A DNA stretch of 64,000 nucleotides. It comes from Chitinophaga filiformis (GTDB lineage: Bacteria; Bacteroidota; Bacteroidia; Chitinophagales; Chitinophagaceae). This document shows, one piece after another, positions 26,271-34,833 of this stretch (within the stretch, counting starts at the first letter, position 1; each line of letters starts with the position of its first letter). Position numbers and translations under genes: made by a program. The notes beneath the pieces were generated by a model. The model had not been told where the DNA came from. It saw only the letters and a list, made by a program, of their open reading frames with translations, and searched no databases. The DNA lies in NCBI RefSeq assembly GCF_021646545.1, contig NZ_JAKIRP010000016.1, positions 124,001-188,000 of the forward strand, given 5' to 3'.

Positions 26271-28712
26271 ATGCAATCTGTGTTCTCTAAAAAACTAAAG
26301 TGGCTCCTCCCAGTCTGTCTGCTGGGCATAACCGGCGCCCTTGCATTTTACCCCGCCGATGAATGGCAGGATAAAATCACTCAAGCCTTGGAACAGTACA
26401 GCAAACGCTTCCCCCAGGAAAAGGTTTACCTGCACCTGGATAAGGATTACTACGCCGCTGGGGAAACCATGTGGTTCAAAGCGTATGTTTTGCTACAAGG
26501 CCAGCCTTCCCTTTCGGCAACCAACCTGTATGTAGAGTTGGTAGACAAATCCGGAAATGTGGTAAGTAAAAAATTAATCTCTATCGGTGGTGCTACCGGC
26601 TCTGGTGCGTTCGAACTGCCGGACAACTTTAAAGCGGGTCAATACCAGGTACGTGCATACACTGCATGGATGCTGAACTTTGACTCAGAATACCTCTTCT
26701 ACAAAAACATTGAAATATTCGACCCGGCGAAACCAATTGGCCCTACACCAAAAGCGCCTGCTACTGATTTCGCTGTCAACTTCTTCCCTGAAGGTGGTAA
26801 CCTGATTGCAGGTGTTGCCGGCCGCGTTGCTTTCAAAGCAATCGATCAGCACGGCTATCCGCAGGAAGTAAATGGTATCATCCAGAACCTGAAGGGAGAA
26901 ACGGTGGCTTTAGTGAAAACTACCCGCGATGGTATGGGTATGTTCGATCTCACCCCGGCTGCCGGAGAAACTTACAAAGCACTGATCCAGACCAGCAAAG
27001 GTCAGCAGAAAACAATACTGCTGCCAGTGGTAAAAACATCTGGCGTAGGTCTTAAGGTCTTCAACAAGGGCACCCGTATCTTCTATCAAACCTTACCTGC
27101 AACGAAAGACAATCCTGTTTATAACAACATGATGATCGTTGCACAGATGCAGCAGCACATCGTATACAAAGCGAAACTGAATGCAGCGGAAGGCCAGATG
27201 AGTGGTTTCATACCTACCAAAGAACTTCCTTCCGGTATCGTTCAGCTGACCATCTTTAATGCTGAAGGTTTGCCAATGGCAGAAAGACTTGCTTTCGTAA
27301 GAAAGAACGACTTCCTGGCCATGACCCTGCAGAATGTTGCGGTTAATACACAGCCAAGACAGAAAAACACACTGGAAATAAAAATACCGGACACCATGCT
27401 TACCAGCTTGTCCGTTTCCATTACCGATGCTGACAATATCGTGAAAGATCAGGATGAGAACAACATCGTCTCCAACCTGCTCCTTACTTCCGATCTGAAA
27501 GGTTACATCGCTAATCCGGCCCAGTACTTCAAAGATATGGATCCGGCTACCCTCCAGGGGCTGGACCTGATCATGATGACCAATGGCTGGAGAAGGTTCA
27601 GCTGGGAAAAGATCCTCCACAACTACATGCCTGACATTAAGTACCCTTATGAACAGGGCTTACTGCTGAAAGGTGTGGCTACCACCAACAAAGGTGCTGC
27701 TGCCCTGGCAAATGGTAAGGTGGACTTCATCCTGAAACAGCCGATCGATACTTCCACCGCATTCTCTTCCGTTACTACCAACGATAAAGGTGAATTTGCC
27801 GTAGACCGTCTGCAGTTCGTAGATACGATCAACGTATTCTACCGCGCTAACGATCCTAACAAAGCCTGGAAAGACGTGAACGTGAAATTCGAACCTCACT
27901 TCTTTGAGAAAAAAGAAGCGGTAACACTGCCTTATCCGTTCAGAACTACCGTGGAAATAGAGCATAGGGTATTAACCACTTATCTCTCCACTGTAGCCGA
28001 AAATACTGCAGTAACCAGATCCATCGCTAACAAACCGATCTTCCTGAAAGAGGTGAACGTACGCGAAAAACGTCTGAGCAAAACAGAATCTGTTGAGCAA
28101 CGTTATGCTACAGGTATGTTCAATGCCGGTGATGGTTATGCATTTGACCTCACCAGGGATGAAGCAGGCAGCCTCAGTATCTTCCAGTACCTCCAGTCCA
28201 AAGTACCTGGTCTGAGCATCAACCTGACCGATCCTAACGGACCAGCCCTGAACTGGCGTGGTGGTCCTCCCGTACTGTTCCTGAATGAAATGCCAACCAA
28301 CATCAGCATGCTGAGCAACATTAACATCGGCGATGTGGCTTTCATCAAGGTTTTACGTCCAACCTTCGTAGGTGGTTTCGGTGGTAGCTCCGGCGCTATC
28401 GCAGTATACACCAGAAAAGGCGGTGACAGCAAAGCGGATGTGGATACACGCGGCTTCGAGAAATACAGGAAAGGTGGTTACAACATCGTGAAAGAATTCT
28501 ACGCACCGGATTATACCGTTCGTAAGGAAATTCACATCCTGCAGGATAAAAGGCTGACTCTCTACTGGAATCCAAACCTGATAGCAGATTCCCTGACTCA
28601 TACTGCCAAGGTTTCCTTCTATAACAACGACTTCACAAGACGTTTCCGTATAGTAGTGGAAGGTATGGGTGAAGATGGTTCAGTAGGACGCACAGAACAA
28701 CTTTTACAATAA
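26271..28712 (+). CDS. MG2 macroglobulin-like protein with TonB plug domain
   Basis: An exported protein of 813 residues. Signal peptide: KKLKWLLPVCLLGITGALAF. Next comes an MG2-type domain as in alpha-2-macroglobulins, with the typical PQEKVYLHLDKDYYAAGETMWFKAYV start (here in parts: EKVYLHLDKDYYAAGET). The middle is beta-rich Ig-like sequence. Near residue 615-740 follows a TonB-receptor plug domain: LSIFQYLQSKVPGLSI, WRGGPPVLFLNE and VGGFGGSSGAIAVYTRKG. There is no barrel behind the plug, so it cannot be a transporter by itself; it may work as an adaptor in the outer membrane or periplasm. The start at 26271 is preferred over ATGs at 26238 and 26259. Confidence 0.85.
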   Translation: MQSVFSKKLKWLLPVCLLGITGALAFYPADEWQDKITQALEQYSKRFPQEKVYLHLDKDYYAAGETMWFKAYVLLQGQPSLSATNLYVELVDKSGNVVSKKLISIGGATGSGAFELPDNFKAGQYQVRAYTAWMLNFDSEYLFYKNIEIFDPAKPIGPTPKAPATDFAVNFFPEGGNLIAGVAGRVAFKAIDQHGYPQEVNGIIQNLKGETVALVKTTRDGMGMFDLTPAAGETYKALIQTSKGQQKTILLPVVKTSGVGLKVFNKGTRIFYQTLPATKDNPVYNNMMIVAQMQQHIVYKAKLNAAEGQMSGFIPTKELPSGIVQLTIFNAEGLPMAERLAFVRKNDFLAMTLQNVAVNTQPRQKNTLEIKIPDTMLTSLSVSITDADNIVKDQDENNIVSNLLLTSDLKGYIANPAQYFKDMDPATLQGLDLIMMTNGWRRFSWEKILHNYMPDIKYPYEQGLLLKGVATTNKGAAALANGKVDFILKQPIDTSTAFSSVTTNDKGEFAVDRLQFVDTINVFYRANDPNKAWKDVNVKFEPHFFEKKEAVTLPYPFRTTVEIEHRVLTTYLSTVAENTAVTRSIANKPIFLKEVNVREKRLSKTESVEQRYATGMFNAGDGYAFDLTRDEAGSLSIFQYLQSKVPGLSINLTDPNGPALNWRGGPPVLFLNEMPTNISMLSNINIGDVAFIKVLRPTFVGGFGGSSGAIAVYTRKGGDSKADVDTRGFEKYRKGGYNIVKEFYAPDYTVRKEIHILQDKRLTLYWNPNLIADSLTHTAKVSFYNNDFTRRFRIVVEGMGEDGSVGRTEQLLQ

Positions 28713-28732
28713 GCATAGCCCACTGGCTGACA

Positions 28733-28771
28733 AAAAAATAGTCCATAGTTCAACAACTATGGACTATTTTT
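28733..28771 (+). terminator. Intrinsic terminator after the MG2/plug gene
   Basis: AATAGTCCATAGTT and its perfect complement around CAAC, followed by a T-rich stretch. Confidence 0.88.
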
Positions 28772-28792
28772 ATTTATACAACATGCCAGGAT

Positions 28793-29929
28793 ATGAATAA
28801 CGTACACAGTATCTCAGAAGGCTGGCAGGCCCCAACCCGTATATGCCGGTCATTTATTGTCACCCTCTGGATATTCCTTCAGGTTCCTACTCTTACAGCT
28901 CAGCCGCTTAAACCCGGTTTTGACCCGCAGGAATATAGTGAGCTGCTCGATATCAATTTCCTTCACGCAGATACTCCCTGGATTAACTATCAGGTACCGG
29001 CCCCCACACATGCGCGGCTCGTATACCGTTCTCCCATAACAGGCCTGTTCAATCGCTGGGACATGTGGTTACGCGATGATAAGACAGCCATTATCAGTAT
29101 CAGGGGTACTGTCGGGAAGATGGAATCGTGGCTGGAGAATTTCCATGCAGGTATGATACCCGCCATCGGAGAATTGCGGCTAAGCGACAGCGCTGTTTTC
29201 CGTTACCGCCTGTCGAAAGACAGCAATGCGTATGTTCATGCAGGATGGGCCCTGGCATTGGGTAGCATGGCGCCGGATATTGTGGCGCATATCCGGGAGT
29301 ATTACGGGAAAGGTATCCGTAATTTCCTGTTAAGCGGTCATAGCCAGGGAGGCGCTATCTGCTTCCTGCTCCGCTCCTACCTGCAATACCTCAACGAACC
29401 TGGTTTTCCTAAAGATATCATCTATAAAACCTATTGTAGTGCTGCGCCCAAACCAGGTAATCTCTACTACGCGTACGATTACGATTTTATCACCCGCGAT
29501 GGCTGGGGTTTTCGTGTGGTCAATCCCCGGGACTGGGTACCGGAAACGCCCTTCTCGCTGCAAACCACCAGCGATTTTAATACACCAAACCCCTTCATGA
29601 ACGTGAAAGGCGCCCTGAAGCAGCAGAAATTCTTCGTACGTCTTGTATTGAATGCGATGTATAACAGGATGGACCGGAGCACGAAGAAAGCCAGCCGGCG
29701 CATGCAAAAACTGCTGGGCAAACGTCTTGCAGCACGTGTGCGCAATACCATGACTGGTTACGCTCCACCTTCCTTTGTCAGTAGCCACAATTTTACACCG
29801 GCGGGAACGCCTGTTATTCTTTATCCGGACAGTGTTTACGATAGAAAATATATCTTTGATGGAAAGGATATTTTCATCCATCACAAATATGCGCCGTACA
29901 AGGAACTGCTACGGACAATCTATAAATGA
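28793..29929 (+). CDS. Secreted class 3 lipase-like protein
   Basis: A predicted exported triacylglycerol lipase or esterase of 378 residues. The N-terminus has a long charged head followed by the hydrophobic core FIVTLWIFLQVPTLTAQ, a likely signal. The lipase core shows the oxyanion strand TAIISIRGTVGKMESWLENF and the nucleophile elbow SGHSQGG with Ser184. Catalytic Asp is likely in VNPRDWVPETPF and His in the C-terminal SSHNFTP. All these are the class 3 lipase hallmarks. Length is larger than the fungal lipases because of a basic insert (RMDRSTKKASRRMQ). Single gene. Confidence 0.88.
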   Translation: MNNVHSISEGWQAPTRICRSFIVTLWIFLQVPTLTAQPLKPGFDPQEYSELLDINFLHADTPWINYQVPAPTHARLVYRSPITGLFNRWDMWLRDDKTAIISIRGTVGKMESWLENFHAGMIPAIGELRLSDSAVFRYRLSKDSNAYVHAGWALALGSMAPDIVAHIREYYGKGIRNFLLSGHSQGGAICFLLRSYLQYLNEPGFPKDIIYKTYCSAAPKPGNLYYAYDYDFITRDGWGFRVVNPRDWVPETPFSLQTTSDFNTPNPFMNVKGALKQQKFFVRLVLNAMYNRMDRSTKKASRRMQKLLGKRLAARVRNTMTGYAPPSFVSSHNFTPAGTPVILYPDSVYDRKYIFDGKDIFIHHKYAPYKELLRTIYK

Positions 29930-30295
29930 TCATATTATTTTACCCATTTTGACTGGCAATTAAGTCCACCTCAAGTCCAACTCAAATCCATGTAAAAGCC
30001 GTCTTTACGTCGTGTACTTCATAAGCAAACGACTTATCTGTGGCGCTTATACGATAGTCGCCCGGAAATCTTGCCATGAAAAACAGTCCACTCTTCCCGG
30101 AAATGTTAAAATAGTATAATATTCGTCTCGTTCAGGTGAATGTTCATTACCGGGTTTCTCACTGTAAGTACATAAGTAAGAGAAACTGTTTTATCACTTT
30201 ACCATTTCTCCAAAGCACCTTTCATGGGGCTTTAATGCTAATATAACGATTGACCTTATACGCTGTTACCACACATAAAAGGCGCTTCTTTTTTG
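29930..30295. other. Intergenic stretch, no gene seen
   Basis: AT-rich, many stops in all frames; no RNA fold or promoter recognised before the TTAAC repeats at 30296. Confidence 0.5.
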
Positions 30296-30335
30296 TTAAC
30301 AAGCGATTAACTAACAGATTAACAGTGCGTTAACA
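30296..30335 (+). promoter_or_regulatory. Four TTAAC direct repeats, 11-12 bp apart (Pho-box-like)
   Basis: TTAAC occurs at 30296, 30307, 30319 and 30330, i.e. one helical turn apart on one face of the helix. The last repeat overlaps the -33 position of the promoter at 30330-30363. This is the layout of PhoP/PhoB-type response regulator sites (TTAACA repeats in Bacillus); which regulator acts here is not known. Confidence 0.5.
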
Positions 30336-30363
30336 GTTCCCTTATTTTTTCGCGGTATGTTTG
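30330..30363 (+). promoter_or_regulatory. Promoter of candidate small RNA
   Basis: TATGTTTG at 30356-30363 is a perfect TAnnTTTG -7 element. A TTAACA repeat replaces the -33 TTTG 20 bases upstream, as expected for an activator-dependent promoter. Confidence 0.55.
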
Positions 30364-30369
30364 TATTGA

Positions 30370-30662
30370 TAAAAGCAAAAGCACGTTGTCCTTTACTTCC
30401 AGGCCTCTCATACAAATGTGTGAGGGCTTGGGGGTTAAGGGTTTCCTTCAGGAACAATTCAAACTCCAAACACGTAAATAAAAACACCGGACTTATTATA
30501 CTTAAACGCATTATGCTACCCTGGGAACATGGCCAAAATACTAGAGGGGGAATAATGTAGATTACTACACATTAATATGGCTGTCAGTAAATACTGTGGT
30601 CAAACAAATCAAAAACCAACTAATACAAAAAAAGGTCTCGTTTTCACGAGACCTTTTTCTTT
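30370..30662 (+). ncRNA. Candidate small RNA, about 290 nt, Pho-box-like promoter
   Basis: Between a perfect -7 box and an intrinsic terminator (30634-30662) no credible reading frame exists: the only longer frame starts at 30357, inside the -7 box and thus before the RNA start. The RNA has a 9-bp hairpin (CTCTCATAC, AAAT loop, GTGTGAGGG) extended by CCAG/TTGG, then a G-rich stretch GGGGGTTAAGGG and a small hairpin TTCC-TTCA-GGAA. No match in memory to RNase P, tmRNA, SRP or 6S RNA. It may be a regulatory RNA of phosphate or stress response (inference). Confidence 0.45.
30634..30662. terminator. Intrinsic terminator
   Basis: AAAGGTCTCGT and ACGAGACCTTT around a TTTC loop with T-run behind and A-run before; usable from both strands, thus also for the minus-strand gene ending at 30694. 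Confidence 0.88.
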
Positions 30663-30693
30663 TGCAAATAATATGATGGCTCCGTCAATTCGG

Positions 30694-31899
30694 CTAGTCT
30701 TTCAACTTATGCAGGAATGTAGACAATTTAAACAACAGCTCATCCTGTAAACCTGCTCTCAGCTTCGCCTCATCATCCGTAATGCCCAAACGGCGCATAC
30801 GCTGATAATAACCATATGATCCGCCGATCAGTTCCAGGCATTCTTCAATCTTCTCTCTGATCTCGGCTTCCTTACTTTTCTTATCATATTCCTTCTTGGA
30901 AAGGATCTTTTCAACGAAGTAAAAATTATCCTTTGTCTCTACCCATTTCCCCCTTGACTGATGCTGCGGTTTGTACACCTCCAGATAACAACTGTCCAGG
31001 TGTAATACCTCTCCGAATTCAGACCTTACATCGATAGATGCCGGCCTTCCCTTCTGCGGACTTGCCATCAGCTTTTTGATGAAATGGCTGATCTCCATTC
31101 CCAGTTCGCCGCTGCTGGTGAGGATCTGGTTCAGCTGAGAGAATTCCATTACCATTGTAACACGTAGATAACGGCTCCCTGACTTCAGTTTTCCAATGAT
31201 ACTCGGCGTCTGGTGTTCATCAAACAGAATGTCTTCCACCTGCACCTTACTTACTGTGCGATAATTGGGGGTATATCCTTCCGAAGCCGGTGTTGCCTTC
31301 TTATTAGCCGTTCTGGAAACGTGCTGTTTGGCCGCATGCTGTACATAATCATCAATGAAACGCAGATCGTGGCCTTTCAGGCGGTGATACAGTTCATGTG
31401 TATTGTAATTGACGATCCTGCTGAGCAGCAGCACATCGTCCCAAACATCAGCATATTGCGCTTTTTTGACCTCATCCAGCACATCTGCAGCCGCCAGGTT
31501 CCGGCGGTACAACAATTCGCCTACCAGGAAGACAGAATAGTCATTCACAGGGTAGCCCAGTTCCGGCAACAGATCGTAAGGACTTCTCTTTTGTTCTTTT
31601 GCCTGGTCCAGCTGTTCCATATCAGAAACCACCGGAGCCAGCAGATACTTACGGGCTGCTGTACGTAATTTCTTACTCACATGATCAATTAAATGATCGT
31701 TCACTTCACGCTGGCTGACAAAATCGTGCAGGATCTGCACAAAACGCTTGGATGCAGGCAAGCCGAACTGCAGCAGAATATCATTCTCCATCTCCAGCAC
31801 ACTTGTACCACCCGCGTGTTCCTTGCTGGTCTTAGTCCGCGTCTCCTGCTGCTGACAGCGCTGATAATATTCCTGTAATTTCAGTTTTAGCTTATCCAT
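30694..31899 (-). CDS. Conserved hypothetical protein
   Basis: Unknown function, 401 residues, cytoplasmic (no signal or membrane helix). The first 130 residues are helical and charged (KLKLKLQEYYQRCQQQETRTK), the middle beta-containing part has KVQVEDILFDEHQTPSIIG and LRVTMVMEFSQLNQIL, and the end is a coiled-coil-like helix (KEYDKKSKEAEIREKIEECLELIGG in parts: EYDKKSKEAEIREKIEE). No catalytic motif recognised. Single gene, with a possible -7 box (TATATTTG) 220 bases upstream that would give a very long leader. Confidence 0.8.
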   Translation of the reverse strand: MDKLKLKLQEYYQRCQQQETRTKTSKEHAGGTSVLEMENDILLQFGLPASKRFVQILHDFVSQREVNDHLIDHVSKKLRTAARKYLLAPVVSDMEQLDQAKEQKRSPYDLLPELGYPVNDYSVFLVGELLYRRNLAAADVLDEVKKAQYADVWDDVLLLSRIVNYNTHELYHRLKGHDLRFIDDYVQHAAKQHVSRTANKKATPASEGYTPNYRTVSKVQVEDILFDEHQTPSIIGKLKSGSRYLRVTMVMEFSQLNQILTSSGELGMEISHFIKKLMASPQKGRPASIDVRSEFGEVLHLDSCYLEVYKPQHQSRGKWVETKDNFYFVEKILSKKEYDKKSKEAEIREKIEECLELIGGSYGYYQRMRRLGITDDEAKLRAGLQDELLFKLSTFLHKLKD

Positions 31900-32120
31900 A
31901 TATTTATCTTATTAAATCGTTTCTTCATTTAAACAGCCTTTTCAACCAATTCCTGGTCGCCAAACGGCTTTTTCGGGTATATAAGTTTCCCCTTCCGCTT
32001 GCGGATGACGCCGTAAAATGCCTTAAAGACATATACCGACGCCGGCAATAGCGGGCACAATTGCTTGTTTTACAATAAGTTATTCAATGGGAGTAGTATA
32101 GCGATCTAATGGGAAGAATG

Positions 32121-32128
32121 CAAATATA
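32121..32128 (-). promoter_or_regulatory. -7 box on the minus strand
   Basis: TATATTTG, 220 bases before the hypothetical gene at 30694-31899; -33 box is poor. Confidence 0.3.
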
Positions 32129-32183
32129 CACGTTTTGAAAGTTTCATCCCAACCTGCTCTGTAATCTAATTGTAAAGCGATGT

Positions 32184-32852
32184 TCACTTTAATACTGTTT
32201 TGGCTTTTTCCCAGAGCGCAAGGCGGTCGTCATATCCGTTCAGGCCGCCGTTAATGCGTATCGTCAGCCACTGGAATTTACTGTAAAGCTTGTTTTTATA
32301 CATGGTGGTCCAGTTATCGGGCTGGTCAGCTACATCATTCAGCGTCTTATACACGGTCCAGAACCAGCACGCTGAGGCCACGGCATACTGTGGAGTAGCA
32401 AGCAGGTCCGGGGCGTCTTCGAAAGTGTGCGTATTGCCCGTCAGGCCTTTACTGCAGTCGTCATAACTGGCCCGGCCTGTCAGCTGGATCAATCCGCGTC
32501 CGCGGAACCGCCAGCCATCCCCGCTGGTCTCGGGGCCATTGCCCAGGCGGTTGGCGTATACTTTATTGGCGATCTTGTCCGGTTTGCCGGCGTATCGTTG
32601 TGCAATATCCGGCGTAGGGAAATACTTCGGAAATACGGTCACTAAACGATCTGCCCGGTAATTCAGGTTTTCTATAACCATACTGAACTGACCGCTCTCA
32701 TGGCCCAGCTGCGCGAGAAAAGCGGCAGCTCTTACGGGTGTATCAATATGATAAACGGGCATTACCTGGTTCAGGTAAGGCAGATATTTCTGGATGTTCT
32801 GTGCATCCGCCTGCGGCATAATAGCCTGCAGCTGTTCACTGGTGACTGTCAT
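32184..32852 (-). CDS. GH19 chitinase/lysozyme-like hydrolase, no signal peptide
   Basis: A glycoside hydrolase family 19 enzyme of 222 residues that splits chitin or peptidoglycan. The first catalytic glutamate is E52 in AQLGHESGQF, the second is probably E108 in NGPETSGDGW, followed by the typical FRGRGLIQLTG and later by WLTIRINGGLNGYDDRL. The protein starts directly with the domain and has no export signal, as in phage endolysins and some secreted effectors. There are no other phage genes nearby. It stands alone; an upstream TACCTTTG (32887-32880) would start RNA about 23 bases before the ATG. Confidence 0.9.
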   Translation of the reverse strand: MTVTSEQLQAIMPQADAQNIQKYLPYLNQVMPVYHIDTPVRAAAFLAQLGHESGQFSMVIENLNYRADRLVTVFPKYFPTPDIAQRYAGKPDKIANKVYANRLGNGPETSGDGWRFRGRGLIQLTGRASYDDCSKGLTGNTHTFEDAPDLLATPQYAVASACWFWTVYKTLNDVADQPDNWTTMYKNKLYSKFQWLTIRINGGLNGYDDRLALWEKAKTVLK

Positions 32853-32879
32853 GGGGTATTCGTATTGAGATTAACAATA

Positions 32880-32887
32880 CAAAGGTA
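32880..32887 (-). promoter_or_regulatory. -7 box of the GH19 gene
   Basis: TACCTTTG on the minus strand; weak -33 box. Confidence 0.4.
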
Positions 32888-32980
32888 ACATTAAAACATG
32901 CTCTCCGGCAGCAATCCGGCAGGGTTTACTATTTTTTTCGGTAGGTTAATTTCATACAAATTTTACTAAGGAGGGAAGCG

Positions 32981-32988
32981 TAGCTTTG
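32981..32988 (+). promoter_or_regulatory. -7 box directly in front of the GNAT gene
   Basis: TAGCTTTG ends six bases before the GTG start codon, so the message may be leaderless. A good Shine-Dalgarno-like AAGGAGG (32968-32974) lies upstream of it and would not be in the RNA. Confidence 0.4.
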
Positions 32989-32993
32989 CCTCC

Positions 32994-33479
32994 GTGGAAA
33001 AAATAATAATAAGGCCAATACAGCCTTCAGACAACAAACATATCGCCCGCATCATCAGGGAGGTGCTAACCGAATTTAAGGCGAATAAACCCGGCACTGC
33101 TTATTTTGATACAAGCCTGGATGAACTGCACTCCTTATTCACTTATCCGCATGCCGCCTATTGGGTACTCGAACAGGATGGTCATATCATCGGCGGAGCC
33201 GGTATCTATCCCACCAATGGCCTGCCTCCGCATTACTGCGAACTCGTGAAGCTATATCTGCTGCCTGCAGCAAGAGGCAAAGGCCTCGGCAAACAACTCA
33301 TACAGCAATGTTTTGATGCCGCCATAGAAAACGGATGCACACATATGTACCTGGAAACAATGCCGGAGCTCACTTCTGCCATTCCCTTATACGAAAAAAT
33401 GGGATTTGCCTACCTGCCACAGGCACTGGGCGCTTCCGGCCACTTCGGGTGTAGTGTGTGGATGTTAAAAGCACTATGA
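32994..33479 (+). CDS. GNAT family N-acetyltransferase
   Basis: Transfers an acetyl group from acetyl-CoA to an amine; 161 residues. Starts with GTG at 32994. The acetyl-CoA binding loop is LPAARGKGLGKQLIQQ (the R/Q-x-x-G-x-G/A pattern), followed by YLETMPELTSAIPLYEKMGF, the classic last helix and strand. N-terminal IIIRPIQPSDN is the usual entry strand. Substrate unknown. No partner genes. Confidence 0.92.
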   Translation: MEKIIIRPIQPSDNKHIARIIREVLTEFKANKPGTAYFDTSLDELHSLFTYPHAAYWVLEQDGHIIGGAGIYPTNGLPPHYCELVKLYLLPAARGKGLGKQLIQQCFDAAIENGCTHMYLETMPELTSAIPLYEKMGFAYLPQALGASGHFGCSVWMLKAL

Positions 33480-33615
33480 TCTGTGTAGAGAATGCGCCGC
33501 CTGCTTATGTACATGTTTCTACAAAAACGTCCTTATCTTACAAGATACGTACTGCCACTGCTCACGGTATAGTATTTGGACTTTTGCTCCTGATAACACT
33601 TAAAAACCTTGAATT

Positions 33616-34146
33616 ATGCAGATACTATCCAACACTTCCACCAATTCGAGGCTGGAAGAATTTTTCGTTACCATGTTACAGGAAATATACTGGTCAGAAC
33701 AGCACCTCGTAAATGTACTATCTACGATGACCGGCGCAGCCACTAATGATGAACTGATACAGGCATTTGATCAACACAGGCAACAGACTGAAGAACATGT
33801 AAAAATAGTAGAACGCGCCTTCGGAGTGCTGGGAATACCACCGCAGGCAGAACCCAGCATGGGTTTACAGGGATTATTCGATGAAGGCTGGCAGGTAATA
33901 GATGAAACGGAAGAAGGCTCTGCCCAGAGAGATGTAGCGTTGATCATTGCCGCTCAGAAAGTTGAACACTACGAAATTGCCTGCTACGGAAGCCTGGTAA
34001 CACTGGCCGCCACACTAGGTGAAATAGAAGTGGCAGATATGCTGAGAGCTGTATTGACGGAAGAAAAAGAAACAGACGCTACACTGACTATTATTGCAGA
34101 AAGTAAGATCAATGCGCAGGCGAGCGAAGAACCTGTAGATCATTAG
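33616..34146 (+). CDS. DUF892 (YciE/YciF) ferritin-like protein
   Basis: A four-helix ferritin-like protein of 176 residues, a stress-linked family. Helix 1 has RLEEFFVTMLQEIYWSEQHL, helix 2 the HRQQTEEHVKIVERAF block, helix 3 ALIIAAQKVEHYEIACYGSL, helix 4 the EEKETDATLT end, together giving the E/H metal positions. It ends before a hairpin terminator at 34196-34232. Unknown physiological role. A near-consensus box (TAGTATTTG) lies about 40 bases upstream. Confidence 0.93.
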   Translation: MQILSNTSTNSRLEEFFVTMLQEIYWSEQHLVNVLSTMTGAATNDELIQAFDQHRQQTEEHVKIVERAFGVLGIPPQAEPSMGLQGLFDEGWQVIDETEEGSAQRDVALIIAAQKVEHYEIACYGSLVTLAATLGEIEVADMLRAVLTEEKETDATLTIIAESKINAQASEEPVDH

Positions 34147-34195
34147 AACATCGAAGTACAGGAATGGTACAACATCATTCTCTGTAATAAAAAAT

Positions 34196-34232
34196 GGGCT
34201 GTACAGGACGGTTTCCCAATCCTGTCAGCCCT
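34196..34232. terminator. Terminator between DUF892 and PEBP genes
   Basis: GGGCTG-TA-CAGGA pairs with TCCTG-T-CAGCCC, with a bulge, T-rich tail on +. Confidence 0.65.
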
Positions 34233-34254
34233 TTATTATTAAAGCATGCATAAC

Positions 34255-34716
34255 TTATAAACCGTGCTTCTGATAACGCCCCATCAGTACTCCCTCCGCC
34301 AGGATATGCCCCTGCATAGCCTGTTGCAGTTCGGCTTTCTCAGCTCCGTTTTCCAGATCAAGTTCTGCATCCAGCGCATACACATGAAAATAATAACGGT
34401 GGAATCCCGACGGCGGACAAGGGCCGTAATAACCTGTCTTACCGCTCCCGTTCTTTCCGCATACACCTGATACAGTATCTCCTCCTATCAGTTTGGCAGG
34501 CGGAATGTTCCAGATCACCCAATGATCAAAAGTGCCTTTAGGCGCGTCAGGATCTTCGGCGATGATGGCCAGTGTCTTTGTACCCGACGGCATCTGGTCT
34601 ATCTGCAGCGGGGGATTCACATCCTCTCCTTCGCAGGTATATTTCGAAGGAATTACACCTTCATGATCAAATGCGGTACTCGATATTTTAAGATTACCTG
34701 TTGCATTGTTTTCCAT
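34255..34716 (-). CDS. YbhB/YbcL family (PEBP-like) protein
   Basis: A cytoplasmic relative of phosphatidylethanolamine-binding protein and Raf kinase inhibitor, 153 residues. Motifs: IPSKYTCEGEDVNPPL, TLAIIAEDPDAPKGTFDHWVIW (PEBP DPD-x-P and HW motifs), the GYYGPCPPSGFHRYYF loop and ALDAELDLENGAEKAEL. The ligand pocket residues (D, H, P, H) are all in place. Function in bacteria is unclear. It stands alone. Confidence 0.95.
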   Translation of the reverse strand: MENNATGNLKISSTAFDHEGVIPSKYTCEGEDVNPPLQIDQMPSGTKTLAIIAEDPDAPKGTFDHWVIWNIPPAKLIGGDTVSGVCGKNGSGKTGYYGPCPPSGFHRYYFHVYALDAELDLENGAEKAELQQAMQGHILAEGVLMGRYQKHGL

Positions 34717-34833
34717 ACCGGAAACGACCGAAAAATCAAGCCAGAACCAGGAGCATTAAAAAACGTAAAAAACACCCTTTAGCGGGGGTAAACATGCAAC
34801 ATAAATGAAATGAAACCGGGGATGTTGTGGAAA

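Noticed and set aside
30357..30560. 67-codon frame in the intergenic region
   Set aside because: Its ATG lies inside the -7 element, so it precedes the predicted RNA start, and the codon content is not gene-like.
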